Below are positions 28,017 to 35,527 of a stretch of 64,000 nt of DNA, piece by piece. The DNA lies in the NCBI RefSeq assembly GCF_014698035.1, contig NZ_JACJSF010000012.1, positions 62,001 through 126,000 of the forward strand, read 5' to 3'. The DNA is from Desmonostoc muscorum FACHB-395. Lineage in GTDB: Bacteria > Cyanobacteriota > Cyanobacteriia > Cyanobacteriales > Nostocaceae. The notes beneath the pieces were generated by a model. It did not search any database. It was not told the origin of the DNA and saw only the letters and a list, made by a program, of their open reading frames with translations. A program made the translations under genes and the position numbers. The first letter of the stretch is position 1. Every line of letters begins with the position of its first letter.

Positions 28017-28425
28017 CGAACACCTCAGCTTGTGCCAACAACTGCTCTAATTCTTGCAGAAATTGTGGGCTTACGCACTTAGATTCTGCTGCTGTAGGTT
28101 TGACAATGAACACTAATCGCCACCCTGGTGATAATTTGGGCAGCAAACTATATAAAGCAGAAGTAATTTGCCGTTTGATTCGGTTGCGAACCACTGCCCT
28201 TTTGCTGACTTTTGTGCTTATAGAAATGCCAATGCGTATGCTGGAAATATGCAGTGAGTCAATTGGTTGTGTAGTCTGAGTGGCAGTGTCCAAAGAAGGT
28301 TTTCTTGAAGACAACGGCTTTAAGGCTCTCAATGTTAAATAAGAGCCATTACGCCGAATTCCTTCCCGGAAAACTGCCTGAAAATCCTTGCGGGATTTTA
28401 GCCGATTTGCTTTAGGCAAAGCCAC
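28003..28425 (-). CDS. rnpA: Ribonuclease P protein component
   Basis: RnpA is the small protein subunit that helps the RNase P RNA process tRNA 5' ends. The 140-residue product has the entry segment LPKANRLKSRKDFQAVFREG and the RNR motif in SKRAVVRNRIKRQITSAL, which contacts the RNA. A low-complexity insertion (residues about 40-65, SSRKPSLDTATQTTQPID) separates these parts. It is 26 bp downstream of rpmH, the classical arrangement, and its end overlaps the PH-domain gene. Confidence 0.93.
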   Translation of the reverse strand: MALPKANRLKSRKDFQAVFREGIRRNGSYLTLRALKPLSSRKPSLDTATQTTQPIDSLHISSIRIGISISTKVSKRAVVRNRIKRQITSALYSLLPKLSPGWRLVFIVKPTAAESKCVSPQFLQELEQLLAQAEVFDGNS

Positions 28426-28451
28426 AGATACTCTTTTAGCTTAAATATGCC

Positions 28452-28586
28452 CTAAACGCTCAAACGGTGACGGCCCTTTTTTCTCCTAGCTCTAATCACG
28501 TTTCTACCATCTGGTGTCCGCATTCTGGCGCGAAAACCAGAGGTTCTTTTTCTCTTACGGCTAGTACCGCCTAGTGTTCTTTTCAT
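28452..28586 (-). CDS. rpmH: 50S ribosomal protein L34
   Basis: This very short gene encodes 44 residues beginning [20 protein letters not shown] and ending GRHRLSV, followed by TAG. Nearly one third of residues are Arg or Lys. The sequence is clearly L34, a small rRNA-binding protein of the large ribosomal subunit. A ribosome binding site (AGGAG, read on the minus strand just before the ATG at 28586) is present. The gene order rpmH, rnpA, PH gene, yidC, jag identifies the block; no dnaA is nearby. Confidence 0.95.
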   Translation of the reverse strand: MKRTLGGTSRKRKRTSGFRARMRTPDGRNVIRARRKKGRHRLSV

Positions 28587-28690
28587 ACTGTTCTCCTCTT
28601 AGGTGATTTTTATAAAAACTCACAATCTCTAATTGTATCACTTTTTTAGTGAATTGGGAACTGGGCATTGGTTACACCCAATCAGCACTC

Positions 28691-29203
28691 TTAATTGATG
28701 CTCAAAATCCATGTTCCCATGTAGCGCAATAATGGCACATCACCAGGGGAAAGCACTTGACAGTTAAAGTAGTAAACTCCGCCAAAGGATGGGTTTTTCA
28801 CGTTAGATAAGACTACCTCAACTGCACTACCTGCTGGTACTGGCTCTTGGGGAAAAATATTAATTAGCTTACCTTCTTTGTCCCACTTCACCTCAGAAAG
28901 GGGAACTGCTTTGCCTTTGACTCGAACTTCAATTTTGTTCTGGTCAAAAGTTCCTTTGTAATATTCAGGGTAGGTAATGGCAAATTGACCAACAGCCAAT
29001 TTCATTCTTTGGGCTGGAATCCTTAATATATATCGATCCCAACCATTGGCTTGTCCACCAAAATCTAATCGGAAGGGCAGTTGATTTTCGGCTTTAACGC
29101 CGCTAAACAGCGTAAATCCAGGTAAACTTTGTGCCCAAGTCAGGGCTGGAAATCCAGTCACTAAACAGCTAGTCACGGCTAAAGCGGAAAGTAAACGTCG
29201 CAT
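28691..29203 (-). CDS. Exported DUF2808 family protein
   Basis: The 170-residue product has a signal peptide (MRRLLSALAVTSCLV, cleavage near TWAQS). The exported domain fits DUF2808, a cyanobacterial family of unknown function: GWDRYILRIPAQRMKLAVGQ, then FAITYPEYYKGTFD, and a final YYFNCQVLSPGD and YMGTWILSI. It lies about 105 bp upstream of rpmH on the same strand but probably has its own promoter. Function is unknown; an envelope role is inferred only from the signal peptide. Confidence 0.82.
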   Translation of the reverse strand: MRRLLSALAVTSCLVTGFPALTWAQSLPGFTLFSGVKAENQLPFRLDFGGQANGWDRYILRIPAQRMKLAVGQFAITYPEYYKGTFDQNKIEVRVKGKAVPLSEVKWDKEGKLINIFPQEPVPAGSAVEVVLSNVKNPSFGGVYYFNCQVLSPGDVPLLRYMGTWILSIN

Positions 29204-29969
29204 AATTGAGCTTCCTCTACCAAAAAATAAATCTGTTATCTAAAATAACCGTGTGTTAGTATTCGTTACTAAAGTTTACTACTCACTTCCTGACAATTGA
29301 CGTTCAGTAACAACAAAAAGTGCCATCCTCCCTGATGTTTAGACGGCAGTAAAATTACTTAGCAATAAATTTTACATGCAACCAACTTACTTCATTACCC
29401 TTATAGAGTAATGATTTGATGACTAGGTTGGTCAAATTTTTAACTCAATAGAAACACCGTTGGGATTGGATTGTGTTTCTAAATATGTATAAGTGTATCT
29501 AAATTTGAGAATTTTGTTATAAAAATTGAGGCGTGCCATCAGCGATCGCCAGTTAAGTTGGGCTAAATTGATTAAAATAAGTTGGATTGGAATCAAAGTC
29601 GTAATCATTAAAATTTGATTTGGAAATTATAAAGCCTTCAAAATTGGGTCAATATTACTCTATAAGACAGAAATACCAAAATTTCTCAATCCCGAAAATA
29701 AGCTGAAGATAAAGATGCAAAATTTGGGAATCAATTTAGGATGTGCAATACGTAACCCTGTTTGCAACTATCTGAAAATATGACATCTGCGAACGGCAAA
29801 GTCAGGCATTGCCTGAACAGCTAAGAGTTGGAGAGGAAAGTTTCAAGGTTCAATCTACAAGTAAAAGTCATAGCTGATGTTCCTGCCTAAGTACTATGAA
29901 TACGGGATATCCCTCATCTAGACAATCACTTACTGGGCAGAGATTAGGTATTTATCTTCAGGAGATTTC
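29204..29969. other. Spacer between divergent genes
   Basis: This 766-bp AT-rich region separates the DUF2808 gene from the pnt operon. Apart from a HIP1 site near 29542 and a ribosome binding site (AGGAG) just before pntA, I see no gene, repeat or recognisable control site. Confidence 0.4.
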
Positions 29970-31136
29970 ATGAGAATAGCAGTTGCTAAAGAAATTGAAG
30001 TTTGTGAACGTCGTGTGGCATTAATTCCTGACACCGTTGCTCGATTGGTAAAGCAAGGTTTGGAAGTCTGGGTAGAAAAGGGTGCAGGAGAGCGATCTTT
30101 TTTCAGTGATACTGACTATGAAGCCGCAGGAGCTACAATAATTGGCGATACTGCCAAATTATGGGGCGAAACAGATATTCTTTTAAAAGTCAGCCCACCA
30201 CAAGAACGAGAAGATGGGCGCTCAGAAGTTGATTTGTTAAAGGAAGGGGCTGTATTACTCAGTTTCCTCAATCCTTTAGGAAATCCTGTTGTAGCACAGC
30301 AACTAGCAAATCGGAAAATTACAGCCTTGAGTATGGAAATGATTCCCCGTACTACCAGGGCGCAAAGTATGGATGCTTTGTCCTCGCAAGCTTCATTAGC
30401 AGGTTACAAGGCTGTATTAATTGCGGCAGCTGCATTACCGAAATATTTCCCGATGTTAACCACAGCCGCAGGTACGATCGCTCCAGCGAAAGTATTTATT
30501 ATGGGCGCTGGTGTAGCCGGATTGCAAGCGATCGCTACTGCCAGACGTTTGGGAGCAGTGGTAGAAGCCTTTGATATCCGTCCCGCCGTTAAAGAAGAAG
30601 TGCAAAGCTTAGGGGCAAAATTCGTTGAAGTCAAATTAGACGAAGAAACCGTCGCCGCAGGTGGTTACGCCAAGGAAATCTCTGAGGCTAGCAAACAACG
30701 TACCCAAGAAGTTGTCGCCGAACACATTAAAAATTCTGATGTCGTAATTACCACCGCCCAAGTGCCTGGGAGACAAGCGCCACGGCTCGTCACAGAAGAA
30801 ATGGTGGCACAAATGAAACCAGGTTCAGTGATTGTGGATTTAGCTGCTGAACAGGGTGGTAACTGCGCCTGTACAGAACCCGGTAAAGATATTGTCTGGA
30901 ATGGCGTAACAATTATTGGCCCCATCAATCTCCCATCATCGATGCCAATTCACGCCAGCCAATTGTATGCCAAGAACGTAACTTCGTTGATGCAATTGCT
31001 AATTAAAGACAAAGCTTTGCAGGTGGACTTTAGCGACGACATCGTTGATGCAGCTTGCGTTACCCATGCTGGTGAAATTCGCAATCAACGAGTGCGGGAT
31101 GCGCTACAAGCCTTGAGCGGCGTTGGAGCAGGTTAA
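29970..31136 (+). CDS. pntA: NAD(P) transhydrogenase subunit alpha part 1
   Basis: This 388-residue soluble subunit carries the NAD(H)-binding domain I of the proton-translocating transhydrogenase, which passes hydride between NADH and NADP+. It starts MRIAVAKEIEVCERRVALIP, as alanine-dehydrogenase-like domains do. It has the Rossmann loop MGAGVAGLQAIATARRLGA and the mobile-loop and Gln region (MIPRTTRAQSMDALSSQ). An AGGAG site precedes the ATG. It leads a three-gene operon, with the alpha chain split in two as in cyanobacteria and Rhodospirillum. Confidence 0.95.
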   Translation: MRIAVAKEIEVCERRVALIPDTVARLVKQGLEVWVEKGAGERSFFSDTDYEAAGATIIGDTAKLWGETDILLKVSPPQEREDGRSEVDLLKEGAVLLSFLNPLGNPVVAQQLANRKITALSMEMIPRTTRAQSMDALSSQASLAGYKAVLIAAAALPKYFPMLTTAAGTIAPAKVFIMGAGVAGLQAIATARRLGAVVEAFDIRPAVKEEVQSLGAKFVEVKLDEETVAAGGYAKEISEASKQRTQEVVAEHIKNSDVVITTAQVPGRQAPRLVTEEMVAQMKPGSVIVDLAAEQGGNCACTEPGKDIVWNGVTIIGPINLPSSMPIHASQLYAKNVTSLMQLLIKDKALQVDFSDDIVDAACVTHAGEIRNQRVRDALQALSGVGAG

Positions 31137-31167
31137 TAGCCAAATTACCATAAGGAGTTTTGATTTC

Positions 31168-31461
31168 ATGACAGAGGCATTGCTTGCTGCTTTGTTTGTA
31201 TTTGTGTTGGCATCATTTATCGGCTTTGAAGTCATCAACAAAATCCCACCGACTCTACACACGCCCTTAATGTCAGGTTCAAACGCGATTTCTGGGATTG
31301 CGGTACTGGGAGCAATAGTTGCTGCTGGTGCGAGAGATACGAGTGTGTCAGTAATTCTCGGTTTGATTGCTGTGGTATTAGCAACAATCAACGTTGTGGG
31401 TGGTTTTTTAGTGACAGACAGAATGTTGCAAATGTTCAAGAAGAAGGAGATTAAGGCGTGA
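31168..31461 (+). CDS. pntAB: NAD(P) transhydrogenase subunit alpha part 2 (membrane)
   Basis: The 97 residues contain three or four membrane helices (ALFVFVLASFIGFEVI; AISGIAVLGAIVAAGA; VILGLIAVVLATINVVGGF) and the conserved loop NKIPPTLHTPLMSGSNA. They form part of the proton channel, domain II. The ATG at 31168 has a clear ribosome binding site (AAGGAG); an upstream TTG would overlap pntA. The stop overlaps the GTG of pntB (GTGA), giving translational coupling. Confidence 0.94.
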   Translation: MTEALLAALFVFVLASFIGFEVINKIPPTLHTPLMSGSNAISGIAVLGAIVAAGARDTSVSVILGLIAVVLATINVVGGFLVTDRMLQMFKKKEIKA

Positions 31462-32864
31462 GCGACTTTTTACCAACTGGCATTCAGCTGACGTACTTAG
31501 TCGCTGCATCGTTATTCATTCTGGGCTTGAAAAAGCTGGGATCGCCTGCTACTGCGAGAAACGGTAATATCGTAGCGGCTGTGGGGATGCTGCTGGCAAT
31601 TGTGGCGACAATGCTCGATCAACATGTGTTGAATTACGAGATGATATTGTTGGGCTTGGCGATTGGATCGGGAATTGGTGCGATCGTTGCCTACAAAGTC
31701 CAAATGACCGAAATGCCCCAAATGGTGGGTTTACTCAACGGTTTGGGTGGTGCAGCTTCGGCATTAGTAGCCGTTGCCGAATTCTGGCGGTTATTAGATA
31801 GTTCTCAGCCGATACCCCTAGATGTCAACATTTCCATGTTATTGGACGTGTTAATCGGTGGTGTTACATTCACCGGTAGCTTTTTAGCCTTTGCAAAATT
31901 GCAAGGTTTAATTAGCGGTTCCCCGATTACATTTCCATTCCAGCAACCATTTAACCTTTTGCTTTTGGGTGCTTATATAGTAGGTAGTGCCTACTTAATC
32001 ATCACACCCGATAGCTTACCCATATTCTTGGGAGTGGTTGGCGTTTCTTTAGTGTTGGGTGTGATGTTCGTCATCCCCATTGGCGGTGGCGATATGCCAG
32101 TAGTAATCTCGCTGTTGAACTCGTTGTCAGGTGTGGCGGCGGCGGCGGCTGGGTTCGTAGTGATGAACAATATGTTAATCATCGCTGGTGCTTTGGTAGG
32201 AGCATCCGGCTTAATCCTCACCGAGATTATGTGTAAGGCAATGAACCGCTCCTTATTTAGTGTGCTGTTCAGCGCTTTTGGTACAGGTTCTAGTTCGGGT
32301 GGTGGTGGTGCTAGTGGTGGTGCAACCGATCAAAGCGTCCGCAGCATCGATCCTGAAGAAGGGGCGATGATGTTGGGTTATGCCCGTTCTGTGGTAATTG
32401 TGCCTGGTTATGGTATGGCAGTTGCCCAAGCGCAACATAGCGTCCGGGAATTGTCAGATCAGTTAGAAAAAATGGGCGTTGATGTCAAGTATGCCATTCA
32501 CCCCGTTGCTGGGAGAATGCCGGGGCACATGAATGTGTTACTTGCAGAGGCAAATGTGCCTTATACGCAGTTATACGACATGGATGATATTAATCCCCAG
32601 TTTGATCAAGCGGATGTGGCTTTAGTAATTGGGGCAAATGATGTGGTAAATCCGGCGGCGCGGAGTGATACAAATAGCCCGATTTATGGTATGCCGATTT
32701 TGGAAGTAGATCGGGCGAAGCAGACGATTGTGATTAAGCGCGGGATGAGTACGGGTTTTGCCGGTGTAGACAATGAGTTGTTCTACAAGGATAAAACGAC
32801 GATGCTTTTTGGTAGCGCGAAGGATATGGTGGCGAAGTTGGTTTCGGAAGTGAAGCAACTTTAA
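31458..32864 (+). CDS. pntB: NAD(P) transhydrogenase subunit beta
   Basis: The 468-residue beta subunit has about nine membrane helices (domain II) up to residue 270. A low-complexity Gly/Ser linker (GTGSSSGGGGASGGATD) follows, then the NADP(H)-binding domain III: VVIVPGYGMAVAQAQHSV, HPVAGRMPGHMNVLLAEA, VALVIGANDVVNPAA and KRGMSTGFAGVDN. It starts at a GTG overlapping the previous stop. A dispersed repeat follows immediately after the stop. Confidence 0.95.
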   Translation: MSDFLPTGIQLTYLVAASLFILGLKKLGSPATARNGNIVAAVGMLLAIVATMLDQHVLNYEMILLGLAIGSGIGAIVAYKVQMTEMPQMVGLLNGLGGAASALVAVAEFWRLLDSSQPIPLDVNISMLLDVLIGGVTFTGSFLAFAKLQGLISGSPITFPFQQPFNLLLLGAYIVGSAYLIITPDSLPIFLGVVGVSLVLGVMFVIPIGGGDMPVVISLLNSLSGVAAAAAGFVVMNNMLIIAGALVGASGLILTEIMCKAMNRSLFSVLFSAFGTGSSSGGGGASGGATDQSVRSIDPEEGAMMLGYARSVVIVPGYGMAVAQAQHSVRELSDQLEKMGVDVKYAIHPVAGRMPGHMNVLLAEANVPYTQLYDMDDINPQFDQADVALVIGANDVVNPAARSDTNSPIYGMPILEVDRAKQTIVIKRGMSTGFAGVDNELFYKDKTTMLFGSAKDMVAKLVSEVKQL

Positions 32865-32893
32865 CGAACCGCAGAGGCGCAGAGAGCGCAGAG
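32863..32893. repeat. Copy of dispersed CTCTGCGCCTCTGCGGTTCGTT repeat
   Basis: AACGAACCGCAGAGGCGCAGAG followed by AGCGCAGAG starts inside the pntB stop codon. The reverse orientation of the same sequence occurs at 34211-34295 (twice) and 35390-35424. Confidence 0.6.
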
Positions 32894-33059
32894 TAAAGAA
32901 TTTAGAGAGTTGGCTTGCCTTGGGGGTGTGATGCTTCTGAGGCAAGTTTTTTTAAGACTATCTCACGCAAAGGCGCAAACAAGAGAAAAAATTTAAGAGA
33001 GTTGACTTATTTTGGAATTTAAAAATTTTAAGGTAAGCTTTTTAATTAAACTTTCAATT

Positions 33060-34088
33060 TTAATCATCTTCGTTAAGACGGTTTAAAAATTGCTTCCATC
33101 TAGACTCAAGTGCTAACTGGCTTGGTTTATATTTAGAGCATCTAAGTTTTCTACCCTCCAATTTCTGATAACCAGTTTCCATAACTTTTGGATGAAACTT
33201 CACTTCTAGATATTCTGGGTTAATCCCCAACAAATTAAGATCAAATAAAGTATGAAAATCTGCGCGTAACAAAAGTCCATTATCTGGATGATTATCATCA
33301 ATACCACGATAGGGTGAGATATGAGCAGCTTCTAAAACATCAAGTAGTTTAAGCCCACTAATCATACATTGGTCGCCATAGCGTTCACGCAACAAGTTTC
33401 TAAATGTGGACTGTCCACGACGTTCTTTGATTTGCCGAAATACAGTTTCGCGGCTATCTTCTGGTTTCAGAAAATACTCAGAACCCTCATCACCTACGAG
33501 ATATTTAGAATCATTGTAGTCATTAAGCAGTTTAGCAACCTCCGGTGCGTTCTTAAGTAAAGTTACTTTAATTTTATCTAAGTCAATTAAATTCATCGAC
33601 ATCTGTCCTTTTTTTTGGCAGGCTTGTCGTAGAATGTCAATGCTAATCGCCCCTTTTGTCGCTATAAAGGTATCACCAAAATGTGCATTGAATATCTCAC
33701 CTTCTGTAGCTTCTATGATAGGTGTATTGAAGTCATGACCACACATATAGCAATGAAATTTAGGTTTCTTTCTTTTTCGTCCATTAAATTTTGTAGTGTT
33801 ACATGAAGGACAATGTAATAGTTCTATTATTCCTTGATAGCTGCTAATGCTTTCAATTTTCGCAACACCGAAAAGTTGCTTTTTATCTCTTAGCAAAACA
33901 AAATCACTTTCAGTTATCTGACGACAATTCTGCACAAGTCCGTTATAGTTATATGTTCTAGAAAATTCGTCAGCATAACCAAAATTACCAGCATGTTGTC
34001 GGTTATGATCACTTATTAATAGCCATGCTCTAGGTATTCTATTTTCAGAAATTAATTTACCCATTAAAAAACTCTTTATTTTAGACAT
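33060..34088 (-). CDS. HNH endonuclease with PUA-like N-terminus and zinc ribbon
   Basis: The 342-residue protein has three parts. Residues about 20-90 (from AWLLISDHNRQHAGNFGYAD to LFGVAKIESI) resemble the PUA/EVE-like folds that precede nuclease domains in modification-dependent restriction enzymes. A zinc ribbon follows (Cys93, Cys96, Cys113, Cys116). The C-terminal HNH domain has EAAHISPYRG, HPDNGLLLRADFHTLFDL (His256, Asn270, His279). The C-terminal module matches the common HNH_2 type. I infer a DNA endonuclease, possibly acting on modified DNA. No methylase is adjacent. Repeats flank the gene on both sides. Confidence 0.78.
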   Translation of the reverse strand: MSKIKSFLMGKLISENRIPRAWLLISDHNRQHAGNFGYADEFSRTYNYNGLVQNCRQITESDFVLLRDKKQLFGVAKIESISSYQGIIELLHCPSCNTTKFNGRKRKKPKFHCYMCGHDFNTPIIEATEGEIFNAHFGDTFIATKGAISIDILRQACQKKGQMSMNLIDLDKIKVTLLKNAPEVAKLLNDYNDSKYLVGDEGSEYFLKPEDSRETVFRQIKERRGQSTFRNLLRERYGDQCMISGLKLLDVLEAAHISPYRGIDDNHPDNGLLLRADFHTLFDLNLLGINPEYLEVKFHPKVMETGYQKLEGRKLRCSKYKPSQLALESRWKQFLNRLNEDD

Positions 34089-34390
34089 TGTTATTCTTAG
34101 AGTTCACTAAATCAGATGAAATTTAACACTATCTGTAATTTGATACTAAAATATCACCTACTAAATTGTTGTAATATCTTGCAGAATGCGATCGCTCTCT
34201 TCTTCCTTTATATCCTCTGTGCCTCTGCGGTTCCTTAAAAAAGCGATCGCCCTCTTTTTCCTCTGTGTTCTCTGCGCCTCTGTGGTTCGTTAAAAATAGC
34301 GATCGCCAGCAAAATTTTCAGCGTCCATAGGCGTTAGTGTCGCATCTCGTATAGAAGGCATCGCCCATCAAAACATGATATAAATTTGAC
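34089..34390. other. Repeat-filled spacer between divergent genes
   Basis: This 302-bp gap between the HNH gene and the second Rpn gene is mostly dispersed repeat: two copies of the CTCTGTGTTCTCTGCGCCTC type and a block like TAGGCGTTAGTGTCGCATCTCG, with four HIP1 sites. Confidence 0.55.
34211..34295. repeat. Two copies of the CTCTGCGCCTCTG repeat
   Basis: Copies lie at 34211-34240 (TATCCTCTGTGCCTCTGCGG...) and 34261-34295 (CTCTGTGTTCTCTGCGCCTC...), separated by a HIP1 site. Related copies occur at 32863-32893 and 35390-35424. Confidence 0.6.
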
Positions 34391-35290
34391 ATGATAGACC
34401 ACGATCGCCTATTCAAAGAACTATTAACAACCTTCTTCTGGGAGTTCATCGAGTTATTTTTTCCAGAGATAACAGCTTATCTGGAACGGGATACAATCTC
34501 TTTCATTGACAAGGAAGTATTTACCGATGTGACTGCTGGAGAAAAATATGAAACTGACTTAGTAGTAAAAGCGAGATTTAGAGAACAAGAATCGTTTTTC
34601 CTAGTACATCTAGAACATCAAGCTTATTATCAAGAAGCTTTTGATTTGCGGATGTATCGCTACTTCGCTAGATTGTATGAAAAATACGCCTTGCCAGTGT
34701 ATCCTATCGCTTTGTTTTCTTACGATAGCCCCAAAAAGGCTGAAACAAATTTTCATCAGGTAGCATTTCCCAATAAAGTTGTTTTGCAGTTCAACTATGA
34801 TGTCATCCAGTTAAATCGCCTGAATTGGCGAGAATATCTGCAACAGCAAAATCCCGTAGCTAGTGCGCTCATGGCTAAAATGAACATAGCACCAAAAGAC
34901 AGGCCCAGAGTAAAATCTGAGTGTCTGCGCCTGTTAGCTACCTTACAGCTAGATCCAGCGCGGACACAATTGATTTCTGGGTTTATTGACACCTACCTAC
35001 GGCTAAATGCTCAAGAAGAAGAAATTTTCCAGACTGAAATTGCTCAATTTGAACCAACTCAACAGCAGGTAGTTATGCAAATCGTCACCAGTTGGATGGA
35101 AGAAGGGATACAACAAGGAGAGTTGAAAATAATCCAGCGTCAATTAACAAAGCGAATTGGTGTGATTACTCCTGAATTACAAGAGGAACTGCGTGGGTTA
35201 TCCTTAACTCACTTAGAGGATTTAGCCGAAGCCTTACTAGATTTCTCCACTGAAGCTGATTTAGTGGCTTGGTTGCAACAGCAGCAATAA
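34391..35290 (+). CDS. Rpn-family nuclease-like protein with DUF4351 tail
   Basis: This 299-residue relative of the gene at 16430 keeps the Rpn/PD-(D/E)XK core: a DRLFKELL start, YETDLVVKARF, then FFLVHLEHQAYY, the acidic-x-Lys-like strand pair. The last 60 residues end in the DUF4351 pattern ALLDFSTEADLVAWL. The middle differs from the 16430 protein, so they are not recent copies. It is flanked by dispersed repeats on both sides, which fits the mobile or fast-evolving nature of this family. A nuclease function is inferred from the fold only. Confidence 0.82.
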   Translation: MIDHDRLFKELLTTFFWEFIELFFPEITAYLERDTISFIDKEVFTDVTAGEKYETDLVVKARFREQESFFLVHLEHQAYYQEAFDLRMYRYFARLYEKYALPVYPIALFSYDSPKKAETNFHQVAFPNKVVLQFNYDVIQLNRLNWREYLQQQNPVASALMAKMNIAPKDRPRVKSECLRLLATLQLDPARTQLISGFIDTYLRLNAQEEEIFQTEIAQFEPTQQQVVMQIVTSWMEEGIQQGELKIIQRQLTKRIGVITPELQEELRGLSLTHLEDLAEALLDFSTEADLVAWLQQQQ

Positions 35291-35330
35291 AATATCGATT
35301 CCACTAAGCGATCGCTAAATCTCCACGGTG

Positions 35331-35424
35331 CGTAGGCGTTCGCGTAGCGTCTCGTAGAGAAGCCCGCCGTAGGCATCGCCCTCTTCTAACTCTGTGTTCT
35401 CTGCGCCTCTGCGGTTCGTTAAAA
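35331..35424. repeat. Dispersed palindromic repeats after the Rpn gene
   Basis: A GC-rich palindromic block (GGCGTTCGCGTAGCGTCTCG to CCGTAGGCATCGCC, 35331-35380) is followed by a copy of the CTCTGTGTTCTCTGCGCCTC repeat (35390-35424). A third weaker copy runs to about 35516. Confidence 0.6.
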
Positions 35425-35527
35425 AGAGCGATCGCTAAAGCTCCACAGTGCGATCCCCACCTTTTTCTCCTTCCTCTATGTCCTCTGGCGTATCCTCTCG
35501 TAGAGAATACATCGCCTGGTTTTTTCC

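Noticed and set aside
28452-29203. Possible replication origin near rpmH
   Set aside because: rpmH-rnpA is often near oriC, but no dnaA or dnaN gene and no cluster of DnaA boxes is visible here.
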